Shown: positions 1 to 9,093 of the stretch, piece by piece
Layout of the letters: every line of letters begins with the position of its first letter
Position numbering within the stretch: the first letter of the stretch is position 1
NCBI RefSeq assembly: GCF_002735705.1
Contig: NZ_PDZL01000011.1
Coordinates: 62,001-126,000, forward strand
Direction of reading: 5' to 3'
Source: Janthinobacterium sp. BJB426
Lineage (GTDB): Bacteria > Pseudomonadota > Gammaproteobacteria > Burkholderiales > Burkholderiaceae_D
DNA: 64,000 bases
The notes under the pieces: model-generated
What the model saw: only the letters and a program-made list of their open reading frames with translations
Database searches by the model: none
Told to the model about the DNA's origin: nothing
Translations under genes and position numbers: made by a program

Positions 1-288
1 TCCATGGGCGTGACGGCGAATTTGATCCGCAATCTGAACGATGCGCTGGGCTCCACGTCTATCCTGGTATCGCATGATGTGAAGGAGTGTTTCGCCATCG
101 CTGATTATGTCTATTTTCTGTCATCGGGCAAGATCGTGGCGCACGGCACGCCGGCCGAGATGGCCGTGTCGACGCATCCGTACGTCAAGCAGTTCGTCAA
201 TGCCGAGGCCGATGGTCCCGTGCCGTTCCATTACCCGGGCAAGTCGCTGGCCGACGACCTGGGCCTGCAGACGGGGGGCGGCCGATGA
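1..288 (+). CDS. mlaF: MlaF, phospholipid-transport ABC ATPase (3' part only)
   Basis: This is the C-terminal part of the ATPase that powers the inner-membrane MlaFEDB complex, which moves phospholipids between the inner membrane and the periplasmic carrier MlaC. The reading frame is open from base 1 (a Ser codon precedes the first Met), so the N-terminus with Walker A and the signature motif lies outside the window. What remains starts just after the Walker B/D-loop region and includes an H-loop-like stretch (ILVSHDVKE) followed by the usual tail of this family. The stop overlaps the mlaE start by four bases (ATGA), indicating translational coupling. The identification relies on the neighbours mlaE, mlaD, mlaA, mlaC and mlaB as well as on the sequence. 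Confidence 0.93.
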   Translation, partial: SMGVTANLIRNLNDALGSTSILVSHDVKECFAIADYVYFLSSGKIVAHGTPAEMAVSTHPYVKQFVNAEADGPVPFHYPGKSLADDLGLQTGGGR

Positions 289-1067
289 TCGCGCGTTTCC
301 TGGCGGCGATCGGAGCATGGTTGCGCAATTCGGTACAAGACCTCGGCTTCGCCGTGCGGTCGTTTTTCATCATCATCGCCTCGTCGGGCGGCCTGTGGCG
401 CCGTCCGCGCCTGGTGATTGAGCAACTGTTTTTTATCGGTAACCGCTCGCTGGTGATTACCGCCGTCTCTGGCCTGTTTGTCGGCATGGTGCTGGGTTTG
501 CAAGGCTATTACACCTTGACCACGTACGGCGCCGAACAGTCGCTGGGCTTGCTGGTGGCGCTGTCCCTGACGCGCGAACTGGGGCCGGTCGTCACGGCGC
601 TGCTGTTTGCCGGCCGCGCGGGCACCTCGCTGACGGCGGAAATCGGCCTGATGAAGGCGGGCGAGCAATTGTCGGCCATGGAAATGATGGCCGTGAACCC
701 GATCCAGCGCGTGCTGGCGCCCCGTTTCTGGGCCGGCGTGATCGCCATGCCGATCCTGGGTGCCATCTTCACGGCCGTCGGCATCATCGGCAGCTACCTG
801 GTCGGCGTGGTGCTGATCGGCGTCGATGAAGGCTCGTTCTGGTCGCAGATGCAGGGCGGCGTGGATGTCTGGAAAGAAGTGGGCAATGGCACCATCAAGA
901 GCCTGGTGTTCGGTATTGCGGTGACCTTCATCGCGCTGTTCCAGGGATACCAGGCTCAGCCGACGCCGGAAGACGTCTCTGGCGCCACCACGCGCACGGT
1001 GGTCATCTCGTCGTTGATGGTGTGGTGGCTCGATTTCATGATGACGGCGTTGATGTTTAGCAAGTAA
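285..1067 (+). CDS. mlaE: MlaE, phospholipid-transport permease
   Basis: Integral inner-membrane permease of the Mla system (MlaE/TtgB/YrbE family), 260 residues, the usual family length. Hydrophobic segments lie at about residues 20-45, 50-75, 85-110, 145-180 and 200-260. The family hallmark region around ALSLTRELGPVVTALLFAGR (about 86-105) is intact. It overlaps mlaF by four bases and precedes mlaD by about 80 bp. With MlaF, MlaD and MlaB it forms the complex that passes phospholipids through the MCE ring. Confidence 0.96.
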   Translation: MIARFLAAIGAWLRNSVQDLGFAVRSFFIIIASSGGLWRRPRLVIEQLFFIGNRSLVITAVSGLFVGMVLGLQGYYTLTTYGAEQSLGLLVALSLTRELGPVVTALLFAGRAGTSLTAEIGLMKAGEQLSAMEMMAVNPIQRVLAPRFWAGVIAMPILGAIFTAVGIIGSYLVGVVLIGVDEGSFWSQMQGGVDVWKEVGNGTIKSLVFGIAVTFIALFQGYQAQPTPEDVSGATTRTVVISSLMVWWLDFMMTALMFSK

Positions 1068-1146
1068 TTGCCGATCAGCGACAAACAGCGGGCCTGGGCA
1101 AGATGTTGCGCAGGCGGCAGCAAGTAAAAATTATTTAGGATTGTTT

Positions 1147-1617
1147 ATGCAACGTAAATCTTTGGATGTCTGGGTCGGCTTGTTCGTCTTGCTGGGTGTG
1201 GCGGCATTGATGTTTTTGGCGCTTAAGGCCGGCAATATGAGCTCGCTGTCTTTCAGCAAGACGTATACCATTACGGCCAAGTTCGACAATATTGGCGGCC
1301 TCAAGCCGCAGGCGCCCGTCAAGGGTGCCGGCGTGGTGGTGGGGCGCGTGGCGGAGATCCGCTTTGACGACAAGACCTACCAGGCGCTGGTGAAACTCGA
1401 CATCGAAGATGGCTATAAATTTCCGAAAGACAGCTCGGCCAAGATTTTGACGGCCGGTTTGCTGGGTGAGCAATATATCGGCCTGGAAGCAGGCGGCGAT
1501 CTGGCGAACCTGGCAGAGGGCGACAAGATCGCCCGTACTCAATCGGCCACAGTGCTGGAAGACCTGATCAATCAGTTCATCTACAGCAAGGCAGCGGAAG
1601 GAAAGGACAGCAAATGA
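1147..1617 (+). CDS. mlaD: MlaD, MCE-domain phospholipid-binding subunit
   Basis: Single-pass inner-membrane protein with one periplasmic MCE domain; six copies form the ring on top of MlaE. The N-terminal transmembrane helix is at about residues 8-26 (LDVWVGLFVLLGVAALMFLA), followed by the MCE domain (FDNIGGLKPQAPVKGAGVVVG). I place the start at the ATG at 1147, because AGGA at 1137-1140 lies six bases upstream; an in-frame TTG at 1141 would add only two residues and sits against the ribosome-binding site. The protein is 156 residues, normal for MlaD. Its stop overlaps mlaA by four bases. Confidence 0.95.
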   Translation: MQRKSLDVWVGLFVLLGVAALMFLALKAGNMSSLSFSKTYTITAKFDNIGGLKPQAPVKGAGVVVGRVAEIRFDDKTYQALVKLDIEDGYKFPKDSSAKILTAGLLGEQYIGLEAGGDLANLAEGDKIARTQSATVLEDLINQFIYSKAAEGKDSK

Positions 1618-2495
1618 GCGAGTCGACCAAGCAATTCCAAGGCAGCCTGGCGCGTATCGGCCTGGCCCTGGCCATCGCCGCCAGCGTAAGCGCTTGCGCC
1701 ACCGGCACCAATCCGCGCGACCCGCTCGAGGGTTACAACCGCGCCATGTTCAAGTTCAACGACACCGTCGACCAGGTGGCCCTGAAACCGGTCGCCACGG
1801 CCTACAAGACGGTCACGCCATCTTTCGTGCAAACGGGCGTGGGCAACTTCTTCGGCAACTTGTCCGATGTGTGGAGCGCCGTGAACAATTTGCTGCAAGG
1901 CAAGGGCGAGGCGGGCTTGCAAGACGTCGTGCGCGTCAGCATGAACTCGACTTTCGGTATCCTCGGCTTGATCGACATCGCGTCGCAGGCGGGCATTCCC
2001 AAGCATAACGAAGATTTTGGCCAGACCCTGGGCTGGTATGGCGTCCAGCCTGGTCCGTACGTGATGCTGCCGCTGCTGGGCCCATCGACCGTGCGCGACA
2101 CGGTGGCCCTGCCGCTCGATATCACGGGCGACCCATGGCGCTACAAGGATCCGGTCAATGTGCGCAATATCGGCACGGTGACGCGCGTGGTCGACAAGCG
2201 CGCCGCGCTGCTCGACGCGACCAACCTGATGGAAGCGGCCGCGCTGGACCGTTATGAATTCATCCGCGACGGCTTCCTGCAGGCGCGCGAAAGCAAGGTT
2301 TTCGATGGCGATACGGATCGCCGCGACCGCAAAGTGCCAAAAAACGACACCAGCGATTATGAGCCGGAGTACGAGGCAAAACCGCAACCGGCCAGCGACG
2401 TCCCTGCGGCCACGGCCGCCGCGGTTGTGACACCCGCGGACCTCGTAACATCTGGTAGCAATACCGTTGCCGCCGAGACCAAGCCGCAGGAGTAA
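1614..2495 (+). CDS. mlaA: MlaA (VacJ), outer-membrane phospholipid-retrieval lipoprotein
   Basis: Outer-membrane lipoprotein that removes mislocalised phospholipids from the outer leaflet and hands them to MlaC. A signal peptide ends in a lipobox-like VSAC near residue 28. The MlaA core follows, with DPLEGYNRAMFKFND at about 36-50 and the amphipathic, Gly-rich central region. The C-terminal 70 residues are a low-complexity Pro/Ala/Glu tail not needed for the fold. In E. coli mlaA is unlinked to the other mla genes; here it lies inside the operon between mlaD (ATGA overlap) and mlaC, an arrangement I know from other beta- and some gammaproteobacteria. Confidence 0.95.
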   Translation: MSESTKQFQGSLARIGLALAIAASVSACATGTNPRDPLEGYNRAMFKFNDTVDQVALKPVATAYKTVTPSFVQTGVGNFFGNLSDVWSAVNNLLQGKGEAGLQDVVRVSMNSTFGILGLIDIASQAGIPKHNEDFGQTLGWYGVQPGPYVMLPLLGPSTVRDTVALPLDITGDPWRYKDPVNVRNIGTVTRVVDKRAALLDATNLMEAAALDRYEFIRDGFLQARESKVFDGDTDRRDRKVPKNDTSDYEPEYEAKPQPASDVPAATAAAVVTPADLVTSGSNTVAAETKPQE

Positions 2496-2567
2496 ACTCC
2501 GCTACAGGAACACCACGGCTGCGATCAACGCCAGCCGGTGCATAGCAACACCATGAAAGGTAGAACC

Positions 2568-3203
2568 ATGAAATTGATGAAACAACTGCTGGCGATGGCC
2601 ACCATCGCCTTTGCCACCGCCGCCCAGGCCGCCCCCGCCGTGGAAGCGCCGGACGTATTGGTCAAACGCATCAGCCAGGACGTGATCGACACGGCCAAGA
2701 ACGACAAGGCCATCCAGGCTGGCGATATCAAGCGCGTCACCGAATTGGTGGAAAGCAAGATATTGCCGTACGTGGATTTCCAGCGCATGACGGCCCTGGC
2801 CGCCGGCCGCCACTGGCGCGATGCCACGCCCGACCAGCAAAAGCAGCTGGCCGCGGAATTTCGCACCTTGCTGATCTACACGTATTCGGGCGCCCTGTCG
2901 CAGATCAAGAACGAAACCGTGGAATTCAAGCCGCTGCGCGCCGACCCTAGCGACACGGAAGTGGAAGTGCGCTCGCAAGTGAACGTGGCGCGCGGCGAAC
3001 CCGTGCCCCTGAACTACCGTGTGGCGAAAACCCCGTCCGGCTGGAAGATCTATGACATCAACGTGCTGGGCGCGTGGCTGGTGGAAACCTACAAAAGCAG
3101 CTTTGCCAGCGAGATCAGCAAGGGCGGCGTCGATGGCCTGATCAAGACCTTGTCGGCGAAAAACAAGGCCCTGGCCAGCCGTCCCGCTGCCAAAGCCAAA
3201 TAA
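2568..3203 (+). CDS. mlaC: MlaC, periplasmic phospholipid carrier
   Basis: Soluble periplasmic shuttle (Tol-Tol-Ttg2/MlaC family) that carries phospholipids between MlaA and the MlaFEDB complex. A clear signal peptide covers residues 1-21 (MKLMKQLLAMATIAFATAAQA), with cleavage after AQA. The ATG at 2568 is chosen over GTG 2538 and ATG 2553 because AAAGG at 2556-2560 lies seven bases before it and because the signal peptide then starts correctly. At 211 residues it has normal length. Motifs typical of the family include ILPYVDFQRMTALAAGRHW and the IYDINVLGAWLVETY segment near the C-terminus. Confidence 0.95.
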   Translation: MKLMKQLLAMATIAFATAAQAAPAVEAPDVLVKRISQDVIDTAKNDKAIQAGDIKRVTELVESKILPYVDFQRMTALAAGRHWRDATPDQQKQLAAEFRTLLIYTYSGALSQIKNETVEFKPLRADPSDTEVEVRSQVNVARGEPVPLNYRVAKTPSGWKIYDINVLGAWLVETYKSSFASEISKGGVDGLIKTLSAKNKALASRPAAKAK

Positions 3204-3255
3204 TCGGCTATCATATAGCTCCTGACCCAGCTCCAGACCAGCGCAGCCCGACGCC

Positions 3256-3603
3256 ATGCCAGACTCTCTCGACACCTTGCAGTCCCTGACTTCCCTGACC
3301 GTGCACAATGCCACTTCGGCATTGGAGCAGGGTCTGGACGCCATTCGCTCGGGTCAGACGAAGTTTGACTTGCGCAACGTCAAGGCCGTCGATTCGGCAG
3401 CCGTCTCCGTCATGCTGACGTGGCAACGCGCCGCGCAGGATGCCGGCGGCGTGCTGGAGCTGAAAAACCTGCCGAACAACCTGAAAAACCTCACCAAGCT
3501 GTATGGCGTGTGCTCGCTCGTTTCGAGCACCCTGAGCGCCGACGACTGCGCCAGCGCCGGCGGCCACGCCGAACGCAGCCCGTCCGACCTGCATCATCAT
3601 TGA
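3256..3603 (+). CDS. mlaB: MlaB, STAS-domain subunit of the Mla ABC complex
   Basis: Small cytoplasmic STAS protein (115 residues) that binds and stabilises MlaF in the MlaFEDB transporter. The STAS core is visible: a beta-strand followed by FDLRNVKAVDSAAVSVMLTW (about residues 36-55), where the Ser/Ala cluster occupies the loop and helix start that contact MlaF in characterised homologues. It starts 52 bases after mlaC and is the last mla gene of the operon. The C-terminal His-rich end (SDLHHH) is outside the fold. Assignment rests mainly on the STAS motif and operon position. Confidence 0.9.
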   Translation: MPDSLDTLQSLTSLTVHNATSALEQGLDAIRSGQTKFDLRNVKAVDSAAVSVMLTWQRAAQDAGGVLELKNLPNNLKNLTKLYGVCSLVSSTLSADDCASAGGHAERSPSDLHHH

Positions 3604-3675
3604 TCCTGTCCCACTCCCCGCATCAGCAGTAGCTTTCAAGCCGGCAGGCCAGCAGCGCCGCCGGATTGATCTCCA

Positions 3676-3703
3676 AGTGTTCCACGAATTTTCCAACTAT
3701 AAT
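3676..3703 (+). promoter_or_regulatory. Possible promoter upstream of the ABC exporter genes
   Basis: A perfect TATAAT lies at 3698-3703 in the 211-bp gap between mlaB and the ABC ATPase gene. The matching -35 (AGTGTT at 3676-3681, 16-bp spacer) is poor, so the -10 element carries the call. Transcription from here would give the exporter, ibaG and murA a promoter independent of the mla operon. Confidence 0.35.
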
Positions 3704-3814
3704 TGACTGTTGCGCCGTCCTCGCCTGAAGGCGGCGCCCTGCACCGGCCTGCCGGCCTGGATGTCTCCGGCAACTGGCGCATCACACCAGACGCATTACA
3801 CTTGAAACAAGCAC

Positions 3815-4732
3815 ATGACCGCAATTCAAATCACGAATGTAGAAAAGAGCTATAAATCGCTCAAGGCGCTGGGCGGCGTGTCGCTGGCCATCGAGGAGGG
3901 CGAATTTTTCGGCCTGCTCGGCCCGAACGGCGCCGGCAAGACCACCCTCATTTCCATCATCGCCGGCCTGATACGTCCCGACGCGGGCACCGTCAAGATC
4001 CATGGCCACGACGTGGTCACGGACTTCCGCAATGCGCGCCGCAACCTGGGCGTGGTGCCGCAGGAACTGGTGTTCGACCCGTTTTTCACCGTGCGCGAAA
4101 CCCTGCGCCTGCAATCCGGTTACTTCGGCTTGCCGAACAACGACAAGTGGATCGACGAGGTCATGGAAAACCTCGACCTGACCGGCAAGGCCGACACGAA
4201 TATGCGCGCGCTGTCCGGCGGCATGAAGCGCCGCGTGCTCGTGGCCCAGGCGCTGGTGCACAAGCCGCCCGTCATCGTGCTCGATGAGCCGACGGCCGGC
4301 GTCGACGTGGAACTGCGCCAGACCCTGTGGAAGTTCATTTCGCGCCTGAACCGAGAAGGCGGCCACACGGTCGTCCTGACCACCCACTACCTGGAAGAGG
4401 CGCAAGCCATGTGCCAGCGCGTCGCCATGCTGAAAACCGGCAAGGTGGTGGCGCTCGACACCATGTCGGCCCTGATCCGTCGCATCGCCGGCTCGCAGCT
4501 GCAGGTGCACCTGAAACACGGCGCCCTGCCGGCCGACCTGCAGCACCTGGTGCTGCACCCGGAAGAACAGCAGGCGCCGAACAAGTTCAGCCTGCGCGTC
4601 AACGAATACAGCGAAGTCGAGAAAATCCTCGCCCGCCTGCGCGAAGCGGGCGCCGAGATCGATGAAATGCAATTGCAACAAGCCGACCTGGAAGATATCT
4701 TCTTGCAGATCATGGATAAAGGTACCGTATGA
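3815..4732 (+). CDS. ABC-2 type exporter, ATP-binding subunit (YadG-like)
   Basis: ATPase of an ABC-2 type transporter, 305 residues. Walker A is GPNGAGKTT at about residues 37-45, the signature LSGGMKRRV near 134, Walker B VIVLDEPTAGVD near 155, and the switch His in LTTHYLEEA. The 80-residue C-terminal extension after the nucleotide-binding domain is typical of YadG-like subunits. It overlaps the permease gene by four bases (ATGA), so the two form one exporter of unknown substrate. The pair sits between mlaB and ibaG, which are adjacent in E. coli; a link to envelope lipid handling is suggested by position only. Confidence 0.93.
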   Translation: MTAIQITNVEKSYKSLKALGGVSLAIEEGEFFGLLGPNGAGKTTLISIIAGLIRPDAGTVKIHGHDVVTDFRNARRNLGVVPQELVFDPFFTVRETLRLQSGYFGLPNNDKWIDEVMENLDLTGKADTNMRALSGGMKRRVLVAQALVHKPPVIVLDEPTAGVDVELRQTLWKFISRLNREGGHTVVLTTHYLEEAQAMCQRVAMLKTGKVVALDTMSALIRRIAGSQLQVHLKHGALPADLQHLVLHPEEQQAPNKFSLRVNEYSEVEKILARLREAGAEIDEMQLQQADLEDIFLQIMDKGTV

Positions 4733-5490
4733 TTTCGACAGGATTTCGCACCCTCGTCTACAAAGAGACGCTGCGCTTCTGGAAAGTGGCGACGCAAACC
4801 GTGGCCGCGCCCGTGCTCACGTCGATGCTGTACCTGCTGGTGTTCGGCCATGTGCTCGACGGCCGCGTGGAGCCGAGCCCCGGCGTCAGCTACACGGCCT
4901 TTCTGATTCCCGGCCTGGTGATGATGAGCGTGCTGCAAAACGCGTTCGCCAATTCCTCGTCCTCGCTGATCCAGTCCAAGATCACGGGCAACCTGGTGTT
5001 CGTGCTGCTGACGCCCCTGTCGCACTGGGAAATCTTCTCGGCGTATGTACTTGCTTCCGTCGCGCGCGGCCTGGCCGTGGGCTTTGGCGTCTTCGCCATC
5101 ACGTGCTGGTTCGCCGACCTGTCGTTTGTCGCGCCGCTGTGGATCGTCGTCTTCGCCTTCCTGGGCGCCGCCATGCTGGGCACCATGGGCCTGATCGCCG
5201 GCATCTGGGCTGAAAAATTCGACCAGTTGGCCGCCTTCCAGAACTTCCTGATCATGCCGGCCACCTTTTTGTCGGGCGTGTTCTATTCGATCCATTCGCT
5301 GCCGCCGTTCTGGCAGACGGTGTCGCATTTGAATCCCTTCTTCTACATGATCGACGGCTTCCGCTACGGCTTCTTCGGCGTGTCCGACGTCAGCCCGTGG
5401 CTCAGTCTTTCCATCGTCGCCGGCTTCCTCGTGATCCTGGCGCTGGCATCGATTCGCCTGCTGAAGAGCGGCTATCGTTTGCGCCACTAA
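4729..5490 (+). CDS. ABC-2 type exporter, permease subunit (YadH-like)
   Basis: Membrane subunit of the exporter encoded with the preceding ATPase, 253 residues. About six hydrophobic segments are visible, with the ABC-2 signature region in the second half (ATFLSGVFYSIHSLPPFWQT at about 181-200, followed by LNPFFYMIDGFRYGFFG). This matches the YadH/NodJ-like family of ABC-2 permeases. The substrate cannot be read from the sequence. Confidence 0.93.
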   Translation: MISTGFRTLVYKETLRFWKVATQTVAAPVLTSMLYLLVFGHVLDGRVEPSPGVSYTAFLIPGLVMMSVLQNAFANSSSSLIQSKITGNLVFVLLTPLSHWEIFSAYVLASVARGLAVGFGVFAITCWFADLSFVAPLWIVVFAFLGAAMLGTMGLIAGIWAEKFDQLAAFQNFLIMPATFLSGVFYSIHSLPPFWQTVSHLNPFFYMIDGFRYGFFGVSDVSPWLSLSIVAGFLVILALASIRLLKSGYRLRH

Positions 5491-5548
5491 TTGCGCCACT
5501 GATTGCGGCATATCACATCACTACATTATTCAATATCAAGGACTTATC

Positions 5549-5785
5549 GTGACCACCACTCCAGAACTGATCCACGGCTACCTGTCGGCCGGCCTCGAAT
5601 GCACGCACCTCGAAGTGGAGGGCGATGGCCAGCACTTCCAGGCCGTGATCGTTTCGCCCGCGTTTGCCGGCAAGCGTCTGATCCAGCGCCACCAGATCGT
5701 CTACGCGGCGCTGGGCGACCGCATGCGCGAAGAAATCCACGCGCTGTCGATGAAAACCCTGACACCTGAAGAATTCCAAGGATAA
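5549..5785 (+). CDS. ibaG: BolA-family protein IbaG
   Basis: Small BolA-like protein, 78 residues, of the IbaG subgroup. Homologues bind monothiol glutaredoxins around a [2Fe-2S] cluster and affect acid stress and iron-sulfur handling. The GTG at 5549 is the start: AAGGA at 5538-5542 lies six bases upstream and the protein then has the family length. The BolA helix-turn-helix-like core is visible ([20 protein letters not shown]). It lies four bases upstream of murA, the same ibaG-murA order as in E. coli. Confidence 0.92.
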   Translation: MTTTPELIHGYLSAGLECTHLEVEGDGQHFQAVIVSPAFAGKRLIQRHQIVYAALGDRMREEIHALSMKTLTPEEFQG

Positions 5786-5789
5786 GCAC

Positions 5790-7040
5790 ATGGACAAGCT
5801 CCTCATCAACGGCGGCAACCGCCTGAACGGCGACATCGCCATCTCCGGCGCGAAGAACGCCGCCCTGCCCATCCTGTGCGCGGGTCTGCTGACTGCGGGC
5901 GACCTGGACCTGACGAACGTGCCGCATCTGCACGACGTGGCCACCATGTTGAAACTGCTGGGCCAGACGGGCCTGAAAGTGCAGCAGGACGGCGACCGCG
6001 TGCTCCTCAACGGCAGCGCCATCGATACCCTGGAAGCGCCGTACGAACTGGTGAAAACCATGCGCGCCTCGATCCTCGTGCTCGGTCCCCTGCTGGCGCG
6101 CTTCGGCGAAGCCAAGGTGTCCTTGCCGGGCGGCTGCGCCATCGGTTCGCGTCCCGTCGACCAGCATATCAAGGGCCTGGAGGCGCTGGGCGCCGAGATC
6201 CGCATCGAAGCGGGTTACATCTACGCCAAGTGCGCCAAGCTGAAAGGCGCGCGCATCGTCACCGACATGATCACCGTCACCGGCACCGAGAATCTGCTGA
6301 TGGCCGCGACCCTGGCCGAAGGCGAGACCATCCTGGAAAACGCCGCCTGCGAACCGGAAGTAACCGACCTGGCGCACCTGCTGGTGGCCATGGGCGCGAA
6401 GATCGACGGCATCGGCACCAGTCGCCTGGTGATCCAGGGCGTGGACGCCCTGCACGGCGCCTCGCACGCGGTGATCGCCGACCGTATCGAAACGGGCACC
6501 TTCCTGTGCGCCGTGGCGGCCACGGGCGGCGATATCACCCTGCGCAATGTGCGCACCGATATCCTCGACGCGGCGCTCGACAAGCTGCGCGCCATGGGCC
6601 TGACGATGACCTTCGGCGCCGACTGGATCCGTGCCGAGATGTCGGCCCGTCCGAACCCCGTCAGCTTCCGCACCACCGAATACCCGGGCTTCCCGACCGA
6701 CATGCAGGCGCAGTTCATGGCCGTGAACACGATTGCCAACGGCGCCAGCCGCGTTACCGAGACGATTTTCGAGAACCGCTTCATGCACGTGCAGGAAATG
6801 AACCGCCTGGGCGCCGACATCACCATCGAAGGCAACACGGCCATCATCGCCGGCGTCAAGCAGCTGCGCGGCGCGCCCGTGATGGCGACCGACCTGCGCG
6901 CTTCGGCGTCGCTGGTGATCGCGGCCCTGGCCGCCGATGGCGAAACGCTGATCGACCGCATCTATCACCTCGACCGCGGCTACGACCGCATGGAAGTGAA
7001 ATTGTCGGCCGTCGGCGCGAACATCGTGCGCATCAAGTAA
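5790..7040 (+). CDS. murA: MurA, UDP-N-acetylglucosamine 1-carboxyvinyltransferase
   Basis: Cytoplasmic enzyme of the first committed step of peptidoglycan synthesis: transfer of enolpyruvate from PEP to UDP-GlcNAc. It has 416 residues and the two-domain EPSP-synthase-like fold. [11 protein letters not shown] at about 19-29 carries the conserved Lys/Asn, and the PEP-binding Cys is C116 in [20 protein letters not shown] Cys rather than Asp here means the enzyme should be fosfomycin-sensitive. It follows ibaG by four bases and leads into hisG after 20 bases with no terminator. Confidence 0.97.
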   Translation: MDKLLINGGNRLNGDIAISGAKNAALPILCAGLLTAGDLDLTNVPHLHDVATMLKLLGQTGLKVQQDGDRVLLNGSAIDTLEAPYELVKTMRASILVLGPLLARFGEAKVSLPGGCAIGSRPVDQHIKGLEALGAEIRIEAGYIYAKCAKLKGARIVTDMITVTGTENLLMAATLAEGETILENAACEPEVTDLAHLLVAMGAKIDGIGTSRLVIQGVDALHGASHAVIADRIETGTFLCAVAATGGDITLRNVRTDILDAALDKLRAMGLTMTFGADWIRAEMSARPNPVSFRTTEYPGFPTDMQAQFMAVNTIANGASRVTETIFENRFMHVQEMNRLGADITIEGNTAIIAGVKQLRGAPVMATDLRASASLVIAALAADGETLIDRIYHLDRGYDRMEVKLSAVGANIVRIK

Positions 7041-7060
7041 AAACAAGAAAAGGAACGAGC

Positions 7061-7741
7061 ATGAACGGATCGAACAACGGTGACAGCTCCCAGCTGATCC
7101 TGGCGCTCTCGAAGGGCCGCATTTTTGAGGACACCATGCCGCTGCTGGAAGCGGCCGGCATCAAGGTGCTGGAAAACCCGGAGACTTCGCGCAAGCTGAT
7201 TTTGGCCACCAACGATCCGAACGTGCGCGTCATCATCGTGCGCGCCAGCGACGTGCCGACCTACGTGCAGTACGGCGCGGCCGATTTCGGCGTGGCGGGC
7301 AAGGATGTCTTGCTCGAACACGGCGGCGAAGGCCTGTACCAGCCGATCGACCTGAATATCGCCGCCTGCCGCATGTCGGTGGCGGTGCAGGCCGGTTTTG
7401 ACTACGAAAAGGCCGTGCACCAGGGCGCGCGCTTGCGCGTGGCCACCAAGTTCGTGCACACGGCGCGCGAGCATTTCGCCGCCAAGGGCGTGCACGTCGA
7501 CCTGATCAAGCTGTATGGCTCGATGGAGCTGGCGCCGCTGGTCGGCCTGTCCGACGCCATCGTCGACCTGGTCAGCACGGGCAGCACTTTGCGCGCGAAC
7601 AACCTCGTCGAGGTCGAGCACATCATGGAAATTTCGTCGCGCCTGGTGGTCAACCAGGCTGCGCTCAAGCTCAAGCGCGAGCGCTTGCAGCCGATCATCG
7701 AGGCGTTTGAACGCGCTTCGCAAACTAATTCGCAAGCCTAG
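7061..7741 (+). CDS. hisG: HisG, ATP phosphoribosyltransferase catalytic subunit (short form)
   Basis: First enzyme of histidine synthesis, joining ATP and PRPP. The start is the ATG at 7061, preceded by AAGGAA; the frame is open much further upstream through murA, but that is a shadow of murA. At 226 residues this is the short HisG without the C-terminal histidine-binding regulatory domain, so by family knowledge it needs HisZ as partner; no hisZ lies in this window. The N-terminal [20 protein letters not shown] and the PRPP-binding stretch near [16 protein letters not shown] are clear. Confidence 0.96.
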   Translation: MNGSNNGDSSQLILALSKGRIFEDTMPLLEAAGIKVLENPETSRKLILATNDPNVRVIIVRASDVPTYVQYGAADFGVAGKDVLLEHGGEGLYQPIDLNIAACRMSVAVQAGFDYEKAVHQGARLRVATKFVHTAREHFAAKGVHVDLIKLYGSMELAPLVGLSDAIVDLVSTGSTLRANNLVEVEHIMEISSRLVVNQAALKLKRERLQPIIEAFERASQTNSQA

Positions 7742-7767
7742 ACTTATTCAGTAGCAGAAAGCCGATT

Positions 7768-9093
7768 ATGCCGATACAGATACGCAAGCTCGATTCAAGC
7801 CAGGATGGTTTCCAACAATCGCTCGACACCTTGCTGGCGTTCGAGGCGGGCACCGATGCAGCGATTGAAACGTCGGTCGCAAAAATCCTGGCCGATGTGA
7901 AAACGCGCGGCGATGCCGCCGTACTGGAATACACCAACCTTTTCGACCGCATCCCGCATGGCGGCGCGGCGGAAATGGCGGCGTTTGATATTTCGCAAGC
8001 CGAATTGCAGGCAGCCCTGAACGGCTTGCCGTCGGCCCAGCGCGAGGCGCTGCAGATCGCCGCGCAGCGCATCCGCGCCTTCCACGAACGCCAGCGCGAG
8101 GAATTGCGCGGCTTTAGCTACACCGAGCCCGATGGCACTGTGCTGGGACAGAAGATCACGCCGCTGGACCGGGTCGGCATCTACGTCCCGGGCGGCAAGG
8201 CAGCGTATCCATCGTCCGTGCTGATGAACGCCATTCCCGCGCACGTGGCGGGCGTGGGCGAGATCATCATGGTGGTGCCGACGCCCGATGGCGTGAAAAA
8301 CCAGATGGTGCTGGCCGCCGCCGCAATCGCCGGCGTGACGCGCGTGATCACCATCGGCGGTGCGCAAGCTGTCGGCGCGCTGGCGTATGGCACGCAGACG
8401 ATCGCCGCCGTGGATAAGATCGTCGGCCCCGGCAACGCCTATGTGGCTGCCGCCAAGCGCCGCGTGTTCGGTATCGTCGGCATCGACATGATCGCCGGGC
8501 CGTCGGAAATTCTCGTGCTGTGCGACGGCACGACGGACCCCGACTGGGTGGCGATGGACCTGTTTTCGCAGGCCGAGCACGACGAACTGGCGCAGGCGAT
8601 TCTGCTGTGCCCGGACGCCGATTACATCGCGCAAGTCGAAGAGAGCATCGCCAAGCTGCTGCCGACGATGCCGCGCCAGGCCACCATCAGCACCTCGCTG
8701 CAGGACAGGGGCGCGCTGATCAAGGTGCGCAGCATGGAAGAAGCGTGCGAGATCGCCAACAGCATCGCCGCGGAACACCTGGAAATCTCGGCGGACAACC
8801 CGCAGCAGTGGGCCGAGCAGATCCGCCACGCGGGCGCCATGTTCCTGGGCCGCTTTTCGTCCGAGTCGCTGGGCGACTATTGCTGCGGTCCCAATCACGT
8901 GCTGCCAACGTCGCGCACGGCGCGCTTTTCGTCGCCGCTGGGCGTGTACGACTTCCAGAAGCGCTCCTCCATCATTTACGTCAGTGAAGCGGGTGCGCAA
9001 ACCCTGGGCCGTGTCGCCGCCACGCTGGCGTATGGCGAAGGCTTGCAGGCGCACGCGCGCAGCGCCGAACTGCGCCTGAAGCCGCAGCCATGA
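7768..9093 (+). CDS. hisD: HisD, histidinol dehydrogenase
   Basis: Zinc- and NAD-dependent enzyme for the last two steps of histidine synthesis, histidinol to histidine. It has 441 residues, normal for the family. Recognisable blocks are the Gly-rich [19 protein letters not shown] at about 134-152, [27 protein letters not shown], the [15 protein letters not shown] segment and EHLEIS. The stop overlaps the methyltransferase start by four bases, so the inserted gene is translationally coupled to hisD. Confidence 0.97.
   Translation: MPIQIRKLDSSQDGFQQSLDTLLAFEAGTDAAIETSVAKILADVKTRGDAAVLEYTNLFDRIPHGGAAEMAAFDISQAELQAALNGLPSAQREALQIAAQRIRAFHERQREELRGFSYTEPDGTVLGQKITPLDRVGIYVPGGKAAYPSSVLMNAIPAHVAGVGEIIMVVPTPDGVKNQMVLAAAAIAGVTRVITIGGAQAVGALAYGTQTIAAVDKIVGPGNAYVAAAKRRVFGIVGIDMIAGPSEILVLCDGTTDPDWVAMDLFSQAEHDELAQAILLCPDADYIAQVEESIAKLLPTMPRQATISTSLQDRGALIKVRSMEEACEIANSIAAEHLEISADNPQQWAEQIRHAGAMFLGRFSSESLGDYCCGPNHVLPTSRTARFSSPLGVYDFQKRSSIIYVSEAGAQTLGRVAATLAYGEGLQAHARSAELRLKPQP

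Noticed and set aside
5544..7046. 500-codon open frame on the minus strand opposite murA
   Set aside because: It mirrors murA codon structure in GC-rich DNA, has no recognisable domain and no ribosome-binding site; murA is certain.
5876..7741. Long open frame running through murA into hisG
   Set aside because: The murA part is out of frame with the real murA; only the end is hisG, which starts at 7061.
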